Source of the DNA: Citrobacter freundii
Lineage (GTDB): Bacteria > Pseudomonadota > Gammaproteobacteria > Enterobacterales > Enterobacteriaceae
Assembly (NCBI RefSeq): GCF_011077955.1
Contig: NZ_JAALBX010000001.1
Span: 310,001 to 374,000 of the forward strand
DNA length: 64,000 nt
Direction: 5' to 3'
Shown here: positions 1 to 10,857 of the stretch, one piece after another
Position numbering within the stretch: position 1 is the stretch's first letter
Layout: each line of letters begins with the position of its first letter
Made by a program: the position numbers and the translations under genes
The notes under the pieces: generated by a model
Seen by the model: only the letters and a program-made list of their open reading frames with translations
Databases searched by the model: none
Told to the model about the DNA's origin: nothing

Positions 1-666
1 GCTGACTATGGTTGGCTGCAAGCTCGCTACACCTTCTCCTTTGGACACTACTTCGATCCAAAATTACTGGGTTTCGCATCGTTACGGGTGCTGAACCAGG
101 AAGTGTTAGCGCCAGGGGCATCCTTCCAGCCACGTACCTTCCCGAAAGTCGATATCCTGAACATCATTCTGGATGGCGACGCCGAGTATCGCGACAGCGA
201 AGGTAATCATGTGCGCGCGTCTGCCGGCGAGGTGTTATTACTCTCTACCCAGCAGGGCGTGAGCTACAGCGAGCACAACCTGAATAAGGACCGTCCTCTG
301 ACGCGGATGCAGCTCTGGTTCGATGCGTGCCCGGAACGGGAAAACCCGCTCATTCAGAAAATTAACATTCTGCCGCAAGCGTCCCAACTGCTGGCCTCGC
401 CAGACGGCAACGATAATAGTCTACAACTGCGCCAGCAGGCGTGGCTGTACCATATCGATTTATGCGCCGGGGAAAGCCTGTCGTTCCCGTTGCAGGGCGC
501 ACGTGCCTATTTACAGTCAATCCATGGCACAGTGCATGCGGTTTCCTGTGGTGACGAAAAACAGAGTTTAACCTGCGGCGATGGCGCATTTATTCGTGAT
601 GAAAGTAACGTAACGCTGGTTGCCGATTCACCGCTGCGCGCATTACTGATAGATTTGCCGGTGTAG
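1..666 (+). CDS. yhaK: YhaK, pirin-like bicupin (5' end outside window)
   Basis: Reading frame 1 is open from the first base and ends with TAG at 664-666, giving 221 visible residues that begin ADYGWLQARYTFSFGH. This matches E. coli YhaK over its whole length except for about a dozen missing N-terminal residues, so the gene is cut only by the window edge. YhaK is a cytoplasmic pirin-family bicupin thought to respond to nitrosative or oxidative stress; its catalytic role is unsettled. The two cupin halves are visible, ending in the conserved CGDGAFIRDE and PLRALLIDLP motifs. The family assignment is firm and the physiological role is not. Confidence 0.93.
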   Translation, partial: ADYGWLQARYTFSFGHYFDPKLLGFASLRVLNQEVLAPGASFQPRTFPKVDILNIILDGDAEYRDSEGNHVRASAGEVLLLSTQQGVSYSEHNLNKDRPLTRMQLWFDACPERENPLIQKINILPQASQLLASPDGNDNSLQLRQQAWLYHIDLCAGESLSFPLQGARAYLQSIHGTVHAVSCGDEKQSLTCGDGAFIRDESNVTLVADSPLRALLIDLPV

Positions 667-686
667 CACTTCCCAGGACGATGGTG

Positions 687-851
687 ATGACCCATAAAAA
701 AAGAACCATGGCGCCGCGTAAAGCAACGCCTGAGCCAGACGGAAAGCCGACTGTCGTGAAAGCCCCTTTATGGGGTTACGAAGAGATGTTGACCGAGCTG
801 GAAGCGATTGTCAGCGATGCTGAAAAGCGCCTTGAAGAAGAAGAACTGTAA
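687..851 (+). CDS. Small charged protein of unknown function (54 aa)
   Basis: A short frame runs from ATG 687 to TAA 849-851, directly after yhaK and directly before a strong terminator. In-frame ATG codons also exist at 681; 687 is preferred because an AGGA (675-678) lies 8 nt upstream. The product starts with a basic, Pro-rich segment (MTHKKRTMAPRK) and ends in an amphipathic acidic helix with LEAIVSDAEKRLEEEEL. No family is recognised. Spacing to yhaK (20 nt) suggests cotranscription. Tight packing between a gene and a terminator and the regular helix pattern favour a real gene, though no comparison could be made. Confidence 0.6.
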   Translation: MTHKKRTMAPRKATPEPDGKPTVVKAPLWGYEEMLTELEAIVSDAEKRLEEEEL

Positions 852-856
852 AATTC

Positions 857-882
857 AAAACCCCGCCGCAGCGGGGTTTTTT
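857..882 (+). terminator. Rho-independent terminator after yhaK and small ORF
   Basis: The stem CCCCGC/GCGGGG closes a CGCA loop and is flanked by A4 on the left and T6 on the right, so it can terminate both the yhaK strand and the convergent roxA gene, which ends at 904. Confidence 0.85.
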
Positions 883-903
883 ATTGCAGGACTGGCCCTT
901 GGA

Positions 904-2025
904 TTATTCCTCGAAATACCAGTACCCCTGGTTAATCAGATCCGTTAACGTTTCCATAAACGCCTGATTGTCCAGCGCAGCGCCTAATTGCGCTTTGCTG
1001 ATAGAGGTATACCGGCACAGCGCATCACAAGCGACAGGATCGACGGTATCGAGCTTTTCGCTGTTGATAAAGAAGCTGTCGTTAATGTTCAGCACACGCA
1101 GCCCGCTCAGTCGTGAAAGCGTTTCGCCATCCATCAGCGCATCCACCACTTCCTGGGTTTCATACGGCGGCTCGGCTGGCGCGATATCCAGTTCGTGGCG
1201 TGGCGTGGTCGCGAAGCGGCCGAACCACTGTTTAAAATCTTCCGGCTGTTTGATCATGGCGATCATCATGTCGCGCAGGCGATCCAGTTCGTACTGCTCC
1301 ACGCGGCCCGGATGCTCCCGGCAGGTGAGATCCGGATCGCTGTAATGCTCGCCGCCCAGATCGTTTTCCAGCGCGTAATCCGCAAAACTGCTTATCAAAT
1401 CGCGCCCGTTCGGCCCACGGAAGCCAACCGAGTAGTTCAGCGCCGTTTCATGGGTAAAGCCGTCGTGCGGGAATCCTGGCGGAATATAAAGAATGTCGCC
1501 AGGTTCCAGATCTTCATCAATGATCGGCGGGAACTGATCGACATGCAGCAGCGCCGGGTGCGGGCAGAACTGACGCATCGGCAGCTTGTCGCCCACACGC
1601 CAGCGACGGCTGCCCATGCCCTGAATAATAAACACATCATACTGATCGATATGCGGCCCCACGCCGCCGCCCGGCACGGAATAAGAGATCATCAGATCGT
1701 CCAGACGCCAGTCCGGCAGCACGCGGAACGGACGCACCAGCTCCGCCGACGGCATATGCCAGTGATTGACCGCCTGCGCCAGCAGCGACCAGCCCGTTTC
1801 GCCGAGATTATCGAAATCTTCGAACGGGCCGTTAGCGGCCTGCCACTGACCATTTTTGTGGCTCACCAGACGGCTATCAACCTCCGGCTCCATCGCCAGA
1901 CCCGCCAGCTCGTCAGGCGTAATCGGATCGACAAAATTCGGGAAGGCGTTTTTCAACACAACAGGTTGTTTCTGCCAGTATTTCTCTAAAAATTCGGGCC
2001 AGTTAAGGTTCAGTTGATACGCCAT
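904..2025 (-). CDS. roxA: 50S ribosomal protein L16 3-hydroxylase RoxA (YcfD)
   Basis: The 373-aa product aligns end to end with E. coli YcfD/RoxA, an Fe(II)/2-oxoglutarate JmjC-type oxygenase that hydroxylates an arginine of ribosomal protein L16. The metal ligands are visible: HxD in GGGVGPHIDQYDVF and the distal histidine in IPPGFPHDGF. The C-terminal winged-helix/dimerisation part ends INQGYWYFEE, as in the family. Start 2025 (MAYQLNLNWP) was taken by homology; an in-frame ATG four codons upstream (2037) is possible, and neither has a strong Shine-Dalgarno. The gene is monocistronic between the yhaK terminator and the lsr operon end. Confidence 0.95.
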   Translation of the reverse strand: MAYQLNLNWPEFLEKYWQKQPVVLKNAFPNFVDPITPDELAGLAMEPEVDSRLVSHKNGQWQAANGPFEDFDNLGETGWSLLAQAVNHWHMPSAELVRPFRVLPDWRLDDLMISYSVPGGGVGPHIDQYDVFIIQGMGSRRWRVGDKLPMRQFCPHPALLHVDQFPPIIDEDLEPGDILYIPPGFPHDGFTHETALNYSVGFRGPNGRDLISSFADYALENDLGGEHYSDPDLTCREHPGRVEQYELDRLRDMMIAMIKQPEDFKQWFGRFATTPRHELDIAPAEPPYETQEVVDALMDGETLSRLSGLRVLNINDSFFINSEKLDTVDPVACDALCRYTSISKAQLGAALDNQAFMETLTDLINQGYWYFEE

Positions 2026-2155
2026 GATGTAGACCATTTAAAGGACAAACGGCCCTGATTATAGAGAGGCATTGGGGGGAGGCGCTTTGTCATGGGTCAA
2101 GAGCGGGTGCGCCGCCCTGTAAAAATGGACAGCACTGGCAACGCACCCGGTTCTC

Positions 2156-2449
2156 TTATTCTGGCAACAGCCCGATAAAGCTGCGTTTCTTTCTCGGCTC
2201 CGACATCATCGAATCCAGTGCGTCCACGCAGGCTTTGTAATGCGGCGTTTCTTTGTGGGCTAACACCGCGTCATCGTCCCGGTAGGCTTCATAGATATAA
2301 AACCGGGTTTTCACTTTCGGGTCCTGTAATACATCAAACCGCAGGTTGCCGGGTTCGGCGATAGCGCCTTCATGGTTTGCGCGAAACACGGTTAAAAACT
2401 CATCGACTCGCTCCGGTTTGATGTTGATCTCAACCAGCGTCACATTCAT
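2156..2449 (-). CDS. lsrG: Autoinducer-2 degrading protein LsrG
   Basis: This 97-aa antibiotic-biosynthesis-monooxygenase (ABM) fold protein is the last gene of the lsr operon. It begins [18 protein letters not shown] and carries the conserved RFDVLQDP and [17 protein letters not shown] stretches. In the pathway, LsrG isomerises phospho-AI-2 (P-DPD) to 3-hydroxy-2,4-pentadione-5-phosphate, which LsrF then cleaves. It overlaps the end of lsrF by 4 nt (ATGA type), so translation is probably coupled. Length matches E. coli LsrG (96 aa). Confidence 0.95.
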   Translation of the reverse strand: MNVTLVEINIKPERVDEFLTVFRANHEGAIAEPGNLRFDVLQDPKVKTRFYIYEAYRDDDAVLAHKETPHYKACVDALDSMMSEPRKKRSFIGLLPE

Positions 2450-3336
2450 GCTTTGCCTCCCTGGGCTTTCTCTTCCTGCCAGAATTGATACGCTTCACGC
2501 GCGGACATATTCTCGTGCACCACTTTTTTAACGGCTTTCAGCATGGCGAGCGGCGCTTCGGACTGGAAAATATTGCGTCCCATATCCACGCCGCTGGCGC
2601 CCTGATCGATAGCCCGCCAGCACATCTCCAGCGCATCCAGTTCCGGGAGTTTTTTGCCGCCGGCGATAACAATCGGCACCGGGCAACTGGCGGTCACTTT
2701 CTCAAAGCCGTTTTCGACGTAATAGGTTTTGACGAATTGCGCGCCAATCTCGGCGGCGATGCGGCTGGCTAATGAGAAGTAGCGCGCGTCCCGCGCCATC
2801 TCTTTGCCCACACCCGTTACCGCAAGCGTCGGAATGCCGTAGCGCGTCCCTTCATCCACCAGCTTGATGATGTTTTTAATGGACTGATGTTCATACTCAG
2901 AGCCGATATAAATCTGCGCCGCCACCGCACAGGCGTTGAGCCGCACGGCGTCTTCCATCGCTACCGCCACACATTCGTTCGACAGTTCCGCCAGAATCGA
3001 GTTGCCGCCGGAGGCGCGCAACACCACCGGTTTATTGGTAGCAGGCGGTACCTGGCTTCGCAGGATCCCGCGGGTGCACATCAGCACATCGGTTTCCTGA
3101 TACAGCGGCGCGATGGATAAATCAATACGCTCAAGCCCGGTCGTCGGCCCCTGAAAATAGCCGTGGTCAAAGGCCAGCATCACGGTGCGGTTCGTGGCGG
3201 GGTTAAAGATGCGCGCCAGGCGCGACTGCATCCCCCAGTCCAGCGCCCCGCACCCTTTGAGCGCAAACAGCGTGTTCTTCTGAGGCTGCCCGATGCCAAA
3301 ATCCTTACCATCTTTAATATCGTCTAAATCAGCCAT
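2446..3336 (-). CDS. lsrF: 3-hydroxy-5-phosphonooxypentane-2,4-dione thiolase LsrF
   Basis: A 296-aa class I aldolase-fold protein. LsrF transfers an acetyl group from the LsrG product to CoA, giving acetyl-CoA and dihydroxyacetone phosphate. The active-site lysine lies in [12 protein letters not shown], and the phosphate-binding loops [12 protein letters not shown] and [13 protein letters not shown] follow, as in E. coli LsrF. It sits between lsrB (11 nt upstream) and lsrG (overlapping). Nothing is unusual. Confidence 0.95.
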   Translation of the reverse strand: MADLDDIKDGKDFGIGQPQKNTLFALKGCGALDWGMQSRLARIFNPATNRTVMLAFDHGYFQGPTTGLERIDLSIAPLYQETDVLMCTRGILRSQVPPATNKPVVLRASGGNSILAELSNECVAVAMEDAVRLNACAVAAQIYIGSEYEHQSIKNIIKLVDEGTRYGIPTLAVTGVGKEMARDARYFSLASRIAAEIGAQFVKTYYVENGFEKVTASCPVPIVIAGGKKLPELDALEMCWRAIDQGASGVDMGRNIFQSEAPLAMLKAVKKVVHENMSAREAYQFWQEEKAQGGKA

Positions 3337-3347
3337 TGTCTCCCCCG

Positions 3348-4364
3348 TCAGAAATCGTATTTGCCGATATTGTCTTTCGTAAACACAACGCGCTCAGGCA
3401 GCAGCACAATGCCATTACCTTTCGCCTCGTAGTCGTAACCCTGGACTTTGTTCGGCTCCACTTTCAGGGTGCCGATGTCTTTCACTTCCACGCTGTCGCC
3501 AACGTTAAGATCGCCTTTCTTCAGCAAGGCATCCGCCACGTTGACCGCAATTTTGCCCTGCTGAACCACGTCCCACAGGCCAAAGGCTTTCACCGTGCCG
3601 CGCTCCACATACGGGCGCATAACGTTTGGCGTACTAAAGCCGACAATCGCCACGCCGGTGCGCTTGAGGTTTTCCGCCGCCTGAGCGGCTGCGGGCAGCG
3701 CGTTGGCGTCCGGTGCGATGATCGCATCCAGATCCGGATAAGCTTTTAAGATCCCCTCGGCGGTTTGCAGCGATTTGGTGGCGTCGTTATAGCCAAACTG
3801 GGTCGTGACGACCTGCCACTGCGGATGATCTTTGGCAATCTTCGCTTTGGCTTCTTTGACCCACTGGTTCTGGTCGGTCACGGTGGGGCTTGAGTAGAAA
3901 AACGCGACTTTGGCGTCCGGTTTGGTCACTTGCTTTGAAGCCATATCCACCAGCATCCCGCCAAGTTGTTGCGGTGTGCCCTGGTTGATGTAGATGCTGC
4001 GGCATTCTGGCTTGGTGTCGGAGTCCCAGGTCAGCACCTTAACGCCGCGCTGCATGGCGCGCTTCAGCGCCGGACACAGGCCATCCGGGGAAACCGCCGA
4101 GACGATAATCGCGTTGTATCCCTGGTTGACGAAGTTATTGATCAACTGCACCTGGCCCGACACGCTCGGCTCCGTCGGCCCGTCATAAGTGACCTCCGCC
4201 CCCAGCGCTTTACCTGCTTCTTTTGCCCCATTGCCGCCGCTGGTAAAGAACCCAACGCCAACCAGCTTTGGAATAAAGGCGATGCGATCCGCCGCCTGGG
4301 CAGTCACGACGCTCAAGGCCAGTGCCAGAGCACTACATTGCAGCACACGTTTTGCTGTATTCAT
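3348..4364 (-). CDS. lsrB: AI-2 periplasmic substrate-binding protein LsrB
   Basis: The 338-aa protein starts with a Sec signal peptide (basic MNTAKR, hydrophobic core, cleavage near AQA-A at residue 24-25) followed by a sugar-type periplasmic binding protein fold ([19 protein letters not shown]). LsrB binds the cyclic AI-2 form in the periplasm and delivers it to LsrCD. Ligand-region motifs such as [15 protein letters not shown] and [11 protein letters not shown] match the E. coli/Salmonella protein. The gene starts 1 nt after the lsrD stop. Confidence 0.95.
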   Translation of the reverse strand: MNTAKRVLQCSALALALSVVTAQAADRIAFIPKLVGVGFFTSGGNGAKEAGKALGAEVTYDGPTEPSVSGQVQLINNFVNQGYNAIIVSAVSPDGLCPALKRAMQRGVKVLTWDSDTKPECRSIYINQGTPQQLGGMLVDMASKQVTKPDAKVAFFYSSPTVTDQNQWVKEAKAKIAKDHPQWQVVTTQFGYNDATKSLQTAEGILKAYPDLDAIIAPDANALPAAAQAAENLKRTGVAIVGFSTPNVMRPYVERGTVKAFGLWDVVQQGKIAVNVADALLKKGDLNVGDSVEVKDIGTLKVEPNKVQGYDYEAKGNGIVLLPERVVFTKDNIGKYDF

Positions 4365-4365
4365 C

Positions 4366-5370
4366 TTAAGCTCCTGATTGTTTTATGGCACCGCGGCGAA
4401 TCTGAACGCGGCGCCATGCCGCACGCAGGGTTTCGCGATGCAAACTCACCGAACGACCAATCACCACCACAATCAACAACGCACCGGACAACGCGCTCGA
4501 TACCTGATTGGGTATCCCGACCATCTGTAACCCCTGCTGCAAATACCCCACCAGCAATGCCGCCAGCGCCGTACCCACCACAGAACCTGAACCGCCGTAA
4601 ATATTGGCGCCGCCCAACACCGCCGCCGTCAGCGCTGGCATCAGCAAATCGCGCCCCAAATCCGAACGGGCTGAACCGAAATAAGAGACCAGCACCACCG
4701 CCGCGATGGCGGACGCCAGCCCGACCAGGCCATAAACGCCATACAACATGCCGTTAACCGGCAGCGCCGCATAACGCGCGGCCCGGGCGTTTTGCCCCAG
4801 TAAAAACAGATGGCGACCAAACCGCGCGCGATGGGCCAGCACCCAGAAAAACAGCGTAATTAAAAGAAACATCACCAGTGGCACCGGCAAGCCCAGCAGC
4901 GTGGCGTTGGCAAAGGCAGTGAAACTGTCCGGGAAGCCGCCGATACCCTCATAACCGGTTGCGCCCGCCATGCCGGAAAGCAGCAGCGCGCCGCCGCCAT
5001 ACAGATAAAGCGTACCGAGGGTTATCACCAGCGGGCTGATGCCGGTGTAATGAATGAGCGCGGCATTGAGAAAACCGCAGGCCAGCCCGAGCGCCATTGT
5101 CAGCACAATCGCCACGCCCATCGGCACGCCAGACTGCATCAATACGCCGAGCGCGATGGCACACAGCCCGATGGTGGAGCCGAGAGAGATATCAATCCCG
5201 CCGCTGATGATCACAAGCGTCAACGGCAGCGCCACAATACCGATACAGATAAAATCGCTGGTGCTGAACAGCAGCATATTGATATCGAGCATTCGCGGAT
5301 TGAGCGCGCCAAACAGCAGAATTTCCAGTACCAGTAAGGCCAGTAGCGCCAGTTCCCAGTTCACTTTCAT
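4366..5370 (-). CDS. lsrD: AI-2 ABC transporter permease LsrD
   Basis: A 334-aa inner-membrane permease of the BPD_transp_2/ribose family with eight to ten predicted transmembrane segments. The family loop [17 protein letters not shown] is near residues 57-73 and the late segment [21 protein letters not shown] interacts with the ATPase. It pairs with LsrC to form the AI-2 channel. The frame starts immediately after the lsrC stop, without a gap. Assignment as LsrD rather than another sugar permease rests on operon order and sequence. Confidence 0.94.
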   Translation of the reverse strand: MKVNWELALLALLVLEILLFGALNPRMLDINMLLFSTSDFICIGIVALPLTLVIISGGIDISLGSTIGLCAIALGVLMQSGVPMGVAIVLTMALGLACGFLNAALIHYTGISPLVITLGTLYLYGGGALLLSGMAGATGYEGIGGFPDSFTAFANATLLGLPVPLVMFLLITLFFWVLAHRARFGRHLFLLGQNARAARYAALPVNGMLYGVYGLVGLASAIAAVVLVSYFGSARSDLGRDLLMPALTAAVLGGANIYGGSGSVVGTALAALLVGYLQQGLQMVGIPNQVSSALSGALLIVVVIGRSVSLHRETLRAAWRRVQIRRGAIKQSGA

Positions 5371-6408
5371 TTACGCTACCTCTTTTTTGTTTTTGCGACC
5401 TGGAAAGGGTGCGACGTTTTTTCGCCCCGACGCCCCCGGCACAAAGCGGCTGTATTTCAGCGTCCGTTGATGGCGGGTCAGCGCCTGACGCAGGCGCCCG
5501 TCGAGCACCAGTACGCCGAGCAGCACCAGGCCCGCGATAAAGTCATTCCACCAGGCAGGCAGCTTGAACAGCACCAGCACCGTGTCGATTTGAGTCAGGA
5601 AGAACGCGCCGAGAAACGCGCCAATCAGCGTACCGGTGCCGCCGAGCAGCGATATCCCGCCAAGCACGCAGGCGGCAATGGCTTTCATCTCAAGCCCGCT
5701 GCCGGTTTGATTTGGTACAAAGCCGATTTGCGAGGCGAACAGAATGCCGCCAAGCGCCGCCAGCAGGCCGTTAAACGTGAAGGCCAACAGGCGGGTGCGA
5801 TCCACCGCCACGCCCAGTTTGCGTGCCGCCGCGAGGTTATCGCCCACCGCATAAAAATCGCGTCCAAAAGCGGTACGCGCCAGAATCACACTGCCCAGCG
5901 CCACCAGCGCCAGCACCGCGAACCCAAAGGGTGAGATGCCGATAAACAGCGGTTCCGAGAGGGCTTTCAGGCTTTGCGGCAGCCCTTCTATCCATTTGCC
6001 GTCGGTCCACAGGAGCATGGCGCCGCGATACAACCCCAGCGTGCCGAGAGTGGCGACAATCGCCGGGATGCGTAACCACACCACCAGCACACCGTTGAAA
6101 AATCCGCACAGCGCGCCGATGCCGAACGCAAATCCCATGGCCAGCGGCAGGCTGTAGCCCTGGTTAAGCGCCACGCCTACCGCGATGGCGCACAGCCCGA
6201 CCGTCGATCCCACCGACACGTCAATATTGCGCGTCAGCATCACCATCGCCGCCCCCATCGCCAGCAGGATCAAAATCTGCGCGCTGGAAAAAATCATCGC
6301 CAGCGTCTGGGCGCTGAAATAGCTATGGTTAAGGCCCACCAGCACGCCAAACAGCGCCAGGATAGCCAGAAACGCAGTCAGTTCACGGTTACGCATCAGC
6401 ATTTTCAC
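5371..6408 (-). CDS. lsrC: AI-2 ABC transporter permease LsrC
   Basis: A 345-aa permease homologous to E. coli LsrC, with multiple membrane helices, the conserved [15 protein letters not shown] loop (around 60-74) and [18 protein letters not shown] (around 240-257). It forms a heterodimer with LsrD. It overlaps the lsrA stop by 4 nt. The C-terminus is a basic cytoplasmic tail rich in Arg and Lys, as in E. coli. Confidence 0.95.
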   Translation of the reverse strand: MKMLMRNRELTAFLAILALFGVLVGLNHSYFSAQTLAMIFSSAQILILLAMGAAMVMLTRNIDVSVGSTVGLCAIAVGVALNQGYSLPLAMGFAFGIGALCGFFNGVLVVWLRIPAIVATLGTLGLYRGAMLLWTDGKWIEGLPQSLKALSEPLFIGISPFGFAVLALVALGSVILARTAFGRDFYAVGDNLAAARKLGVAVDRTRLLAFTFNGLLAALGGILFASQIGFVPNQTGSGLEMKAIAACVLGGISLLGGTGTLIGAFLGAFFLTQIDTVLVLFKLPAWWNDFIAGLVLLGVLVLDGRLRQALTRHQRTLKYSRFVPGASGRKNVAPFPGRKNKKEVA

Positions 6409-7904
6409 GGGCGTTGCCCTCCGAAGGCCAGTTTCATCATCCGGTCCGGAGAAATGGCCTCACGCGCCAGTTCCCCGCTGAGTTCGCCCTGATGCATCAC
6501 CAGTACGCGGTCCGCCAGCCCCGGAAACTCGTCTACATCAGAAGAGATCATCAGCACCGCCACGTTTTGCGCTGCCACACTTTTAATAAGTTGGTAGATA
6601 TCGGCGCGGGCGGAAACGTCCACGCCACGGGTCGGCTCATCAATAATCAGCAACAGCGGATTGGCCTCAAGGCAGCGCGCCAGCAACACTTTCTGCTGAT
6701 TACCGCCCGAGAGCGTGCGGACAATTTGTCTGGGATGATTGAGCTTGATGCCCAGCGCCCGGTGATAGCGCTCCACCACCGCATCCTCACGCTTCGGCTG
6801 CTGCCACAGCGACGGCTCATTTAACGCCACCGTGTTCCAGCGGATCGGCGCATCAAGAAACAGCCCGGATACCTGACGATCTTCCGGCAAATAGACCAGC
6901 CCGCGATCGAGACGCGCGCGAACAGGCGCACGGGTAATATCGTGATTCTCAAGCCATACGCGTCCGCCACGTACCGGGCGCAGACCATATAACGTTTCCG
7001 CAAGCTCCGTTCGCCCGGACCCTACCAACCCCGCCAGCCCGACGATTTCCCCGGCGCGCACATCGAAGCTGAGATCGACAAACCCTTCGCCAGTCAGCTC
7101 ATCTACCCGCAGCACCGGAAAATCCTGCGGCTGCGTGCGACGGTTGCCCGGCAGCGCCAGCCACAGTTTTTGCGTGTCGCTCAGGCTGCGCTCGCGGCTT
7201 TGCGGCGTCATAGCGTGAATAAGCTCGCTATCGTTAAGCTGCGCGGTTTCCCCGCTCACCACTACCGCGCCGTCGCGCATGACAGATACATGGCTTGCGA
7301 TGGCGCGAATTTCCGGCAGTTTATGGGAAATAAAAATGATCCCCACGCCTGCACTCTGCAACGCGCGGATTTGACGAAATAACCGATCGGTTTCCCCTGG
7401 TGTCAGCGACGCCGTCGGTTCATCAAGGATCAATATTTTGGCGTTGCGCATCAGGCCGCGCAGAATTTCCACCATCTGTTGATCCGCCACTTCCAGCGTA
7501 CTGGCGCTGGCCTGCAAATTGAGATGGCAGTCAAGCTGCGTCAGTTTTTCTGAGAGCTGCTGCGTCATTTTTTTATCATTTGGCAGACGGAACAGAATGT
7601 TTTCCGAAACGGTAAGATTCGGGAACAGCATCGGTTCCTGCGGCACCAGATAAATCCCGAGACCGTGCGCCTGCTGGGGCGAGAGCCGGGTGAATGGCTG
7701 CCCTTCTATATGCATCACGCCGCTGTCGGCGGTTTCGACGCCCGCCACAATTTTCATCAACGTGGACTTACCCGCGCCGTTACCGCCCATCAGAGCGTGC
7801 ACCTGCCCGGAAAGCAGCGTGAAATCAATCGACTTCAGAACGCTTACCCCGGAGAACTGTTTACTTATCGCCTGCACATTCAGTAACGGTTGCGGATTCG
7901 TCAT
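6405..7904 (-). CDS. lsrA: AI-2 import ATP-binding protein LsrA
   Basis: A 499-aa double ABC ATPase that powers AI-2 import. N-terminal domain: Walker [10 protein letters not shown] (about residues 39-47) and Walker [15 protein letters not shown]-terminal domain: the degenerate Walker [10 protein letters not shown], signature LSGGNQQK and Walker [16 protein letters not shown]. Start 7904 ([10 protein letters not shown]) is chosen because it has a GGAG Shine-Dalgarno and matches the homologue; the frame extends 16 codons further upstream. This is the first gene of lsrACDBFG, divergent from lsrRK. Confidence 0.95.
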   Translation of the reverse strand: MTNPQPLLNVQAISKQFSGVSVLKSIDFTLLSGQVHALMGGNGAGKSTLMKIVAGVETADSGVMHIEGQPFTRLSPQQAHGLGIYLVPQEPMLFPNLTVSENILFRLPNDKKMTQQLSEKLTQLDCHLNLQASASTLEVADQQMVEILRGLMRNAKILILDEPTASLTPGETDRLFRQIRALQSAGVGIIFISHKLPEIRAIASHVSVMRDGAVVVSGETAQLNDSELIHAMTPQSRERSLSDTQKLWLALPGNRRTQPQDFPVLRVDELTGEGFVDLSFDVRAGEIVGLAGLVGSGRTELAETLYGLRPVRGGRVWLENHDITRAPVRARLDRGLVYLPEDRQVSGLFLDAPIRWNTVALNEPSLWQQPKREDAVVERYHRALGIKLNHPRQIVRTLSGGNQQKVLLARCLEANPLLLIIDEPTRGVDVSARADIYQLIKSVAAQNVAVLMISSDVDEFPGLADRVLVMHQGELSGELAREAISPDRMMKLAFGGQRP

Positions 7905-8121
7905 TACCACTCCAGAAATGAACAAATGATTTTTTAAATCTACAATGTTCAAAAAGCGTAGACGGTGAACTATATTTACAACCGTGCAGGGATCACATTT
8001 TCAGGCATAATTCTGTGGCGCAGTTAAGCGGAATAAAAAATGATCTTTTTGCCAGGCATCTCACAGTTTCAGACCAGGCAAGATCGAACACATGATCTAA
8101 ATTTGGATAAGAGTTCAGCAT
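7905..8121. promoter_or_regulatory. lsrA/lsrR divergent promoter region with a CRP-like site
   Basis: This 217-bp spacer separates the divergent lsrACDBFG and lsrRK operons and must hold both promoters and the LsrR operators. A CRP-like box TGCCA-N6-TCACA lies at 8050-8065 (right half perfect, left half two mismatches), in line with the known cAMP-CRP activation of lsr in E. coli. LsrR operators could not be picked out by eye. The box is a by-eye match only. Confidence 0.55.
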
Positions 8122-9090
8122 ATGAGCGAAAAACGAAGCGATGAGGGACGGTATGCCGGGATCGCCATGGCCGAAGAAGAACTCCTGGCGCGCGTCGCCT
8201 GGTGCTACTACCACGACGGCTTAACCCAGAACGACATCGGCGAACGGCTGGGATTACCACGACTGAAAATTTCGCGACTGCTGGAGAAAGGCCGCCAGTC
8301 GGGCGTGATACGAGTGCAAATCAACTCGCGATACGAAGGGTGTCTGGCGCTGGAAACCGCGCTCGCCGAGCGATTCAACCTGCGGCTGGCGCGAGTCTTA
8401 CCGGCGCTGAATACACCGCCGATGAATACGCGTCTCGGGATTGGCGCGGCGCAGTCGCTGATGGGCGTACTGGAGCCTGAGCAGTTGCTGGCGGTGGGAT
8501 TTGGCGAAGCCACCATGAGCTGCCTGCAACATTTGAGCGGTTTTATCAGCTCCCAGCAGATCCGGCTGGTAACGTTATCCGGCGGCGTTGGGCCGTATAT
8601 GACCGGCATCGGTCAGCTTGATGCGGCCTGTAGCGTCAGCATTATTCCCGCGCCGCTGCGGGTCTCGTCACCGGAAGTGGCGGAAATTTTAAAGCGTGAG
8701 TCCAGCGTGCGCGATGTGTTGCTGGCCGCCAGCGCCGCCGATGTGGCGGTGGTGGGCATCGGTTCGGTGAATCAAAAACGCGACGCGACGATCCTGCGCT
8801 CCGGTTATATCAGCGAAGGCGAACAGTTGATGTACGCCCGTAAGGGCGCGGTAGGCGACATTCTCGGTTATTTCCTGCAGGCCGATGGCGCACAGGTCGA
8901 CGATCTGCCTATCCATCGCGAACTGCTGGGGATCTCCCTTAACGAGCTGGCCCAATTGCCGACTATCGTCGGCGTGGCGGGCGGCGAAGAGAAAGCAGAT
9001 GCCATTTATGCCGCCTTGCGCGGACGCCGTATCAACGGCCTGGTAACAGAAGAAGCGACAGCGCGCGCGGTGCTGGCTCTGGCAGGATAA
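8122..9090 (+). CDS. lsrR: Transcriptional repressor LsrR
   Basis: The 322-aa protein has an N-terminal helix-turn-helix ([30 protein letters not shown], about residues 30-59) and a C-terminal SorC/DeoR-type sugar-phosphate sensor domain ([27 protein letters not shown]). LsrR represses both lsr operons and is released by phospho-AI-2, made by LsrK. It is followed at 43 nt by lsrK on the same strand. Confidence 0.95.
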   Translation: MSEKRSDEGRYAGIAMAEEELLARVAWCYYHDGLTQNDIGERLGLPRLKISRLLEKGRQSGVIRVQINSRYEGCLALETALAERFNLRLARVLPALNTPPMNTRLGIGAAQSLMGVLEPEQLLAVGFGEATMSCLQHLSGFISSQQIRLVTLSGGVGPYMTGIGQLDAACSVSIIPAPLRVSSPEVAEILKRESSVRDVLLAASAADVAVVGIGSVNQKRDATILRSGYISEGEQLMYARKGAVGDILGYFLQADGAQVDDLPIHRELLGISLNELAQLPTIVGVAGGEEKADAIYAALRGRRINGLVTEEATARAVLALAG

Positions 9091-9133
9091 TCCAGAGCTT
9101 GCTTCGCGACCTAAAACAGAGCGAGGCAAGCCG

Positions 9134-10720
9134 ATGAGTTACCTTTTAGCGTTAGACGCCGGAACAGGCAGTGTCCGTGCCGTTATCTTTGATTTAGCTG
9201 GCCGCCAGATTGCCGCAGGCCAGGCGGAATGGACTCACCAGAGCGTGGCGGATGTGCCCGGCTCCATGGAGTTTGATCTCAACACCAACTGGCAGTTAAC
9301 CTGCCGCTGCATCCATGAGGCGCTGGCAAAAGCGGGCTTAACCGCCCGCGATATCGCAAGCGTCGCCTGCTGCTCGATGCGCGAAGGGATCGTGCTGTAC
9401 GATCGTAACGGCGACCCTATCTGGGCGTGCGCCAACGTTGATGCGCGCGCGAGCCACGAAGTGTCAGAACTGAAAGAAATCCACGATTACCAGTTTGAAT
9501 CCGAGGTGTATCACGTCTCCGGTCAGACCCTGGCGCTCAGCGCCATGCCGCGTCTGCTCTGGCTTGCCCACCATCGCCCGGATATCTATCGCCAGGCGGC
9601 GACCATCACCATGATAAGCGACTGGCTGGCGGCGAAACTGTCCGGCGAGCTGGCGGTCGATCCCTCCAATGCAGGCACCACCGGCATGCTGGATTTACAT
9701 ACCCGTGACTGGCGGCCCGCGCTGCTGGACATGGCAGGATTACGCGCCGATATGCTCTCGCCCGTCAAAGAAACCGGCACGGTGCTCGGCGCGGTCACCG
9801 CAGAAGCCGCAGCACAAAGTGGATTACGCGAAGGAACGCCGGTGGTGATGGGCGGCGGCGATGTACAGCTTGGCTGTCTCGGGCTTGGCGTGGTACGCCC
9901 CGGCCAAACGGCGGTGCTGGGCGGGACATTCTGGCAACAGGTCGTGAACCTTCCGGCTGTGCGCACCGATCCGCAAATGAATATCCGCGTTAACCCTCAC
10001 GTTATCCCCGGCATGGTACAGGCGGAGTCGATAAGCTTTTTCACCGGCCTGACGATGCGCTGGTTCCGTGATGCGTTTTGCGCCGAGGAAAAACTGCTCG
10101 CCGAGCGGCTGGGGACCGATACCTACGCGCTGCTGGAACAGATGGCAAGCCAGGTTCCGGCAGGCTCCCATGGCGTAATGCCCATTTTCTCTGACGCGAT
10201 GCACTTTAATAAGTGGTACCACGCGGCTCCGTCGTTTATTAATCTCTCTATCGATGCGGATAAATGCAATAAATTCACCCTTTTCAGGGCGTTAGAAGAA
10301 AACGCGGCGATCGTATCCGCCTGTAACCTGGCGCAAATTTCCGCCTTTTCCGGGGTCACGTTTGACGCGCTGGTCTTTGCCGGGGGCGGCTCAAAAGGCG
10401 CGCTGTGGAGCCAGATTCTAAGCGACGTAACCGGACTTGCGGTACGCGTGCCGGAGGTGAAAGAAGCAACCGCGCTGGGTTGTGCCATTGCCGCTGGCGC
10501 AGGAGTTGGACTATATGCGGATATGGCAAGCGCCGGTGAGAAGCTGGTGAGCTGGCAGCGGGAATTCACCCCAAATCCGGCGCACCGCGAGTTGTACGAC
10601 GGCATGATGCAGAAGTGGCAGGCAGTGTATGCGGATCAATTGGGATTAGTGGATAGCGGGTTGACCACCTCGCTCTGGAAAGCGCCAGGGCTGGAGAGAC
10701 GTCAGGCTCAGGGGTCATAA
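9134..10720 (+). CDS. lsrK: Autoinducer-2 kinase LsrK
   Basis: A 528-aa FGGY-family carbohydrate kinase that phosphorylates AI-2 in the cytoplasm, trapping it and producing the LsrR inducer. Visible motifs are the N-terminal phosphate loop [16 protein letters not shown], the catalytic region [12 protein letters not shown], and the C-terminal adenosine motif [15 protein letters not shown]. It starts slightly later than the annotated E. coli protein, which has about a dozen extra N-terminal residues. A GAGGCAAG Shine-Dalgarno precedes ATG 9134. Confidence 0.95.
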   Translation: MSYLLALDAGTGSVRAVIFDLAGRQIAAGQAEWTHQSVADVPGSMEFDLNTNWQLTCRCIHEALAKAGLTARDIASVACCSMREGIVLYDRNGDPIWACANVDARASHEVSELKEIHDYQFESEVYHVSGQTLALSAMPRLLWLAHHRPDIYRQAATITMISDWLAAKLSGELAVDPSNAGTTGMLDLHTRDWRPALLDMAGLRADMLSPVKETGTVLGAVTAEAAAQSGLREGTPVVMGGGDVQLGCLGLGVVRPGQTAVLGGTFWQQVVNLPAVRTDPQMNIRVNPHVIPGMVQAESISFFTGLTMRWFRDAFCAEEKLLAERLGTDTYALLEQMASQVPAGSHGVMPIFSDAMHFNKWYHAAPSFINLSIDADKCNKFTLFRALEENAAIVSACNLAQISAFSGVTFDALVFAGGGSKGALWSQILSDVTGLAVRVPEVKEATALGCAIAAGAGVGLYADMASAGEKLVSWQREFTPNPAHRELYDGMMQKWQAVYADQLGLVDSGLTTSLWKAPGLERRQAQGS

Positions 10721-10760
10721 CCTATTTGTAAGGTACGCGCTTACGCTCACGTTATCGAAC

Positions 10761-10788
10761 GGCCTGAGGCGTAATCTCATCTCAGGCC
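10761..10788. terminator. Hairpin after lsrK (possible terminator)
   Basis: An 8-bp perfect inverted repeat GGCCTGAG/CTCAGGCC with a 12-nt loop lies between lsrK and the convergent hcp gene. No T-run follows on either strand, so intrinsic termination is uncertain. Confidence 0.4.
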
Positions 10789-10857
10789 TTCGGGCAGGAC
10801 AGCTTTTTCAGGTGTTAAGATTAATTTGACACCATTCTGTCCCCTAATGTCGTTTAA

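Noticed and set aside
1195-1989. Long antisense ORF (264 aa) opposite roxA
   Set aside because: Shadow of roxA codon bias in GC-rich DNA; Arg/His-rich product with no family features.
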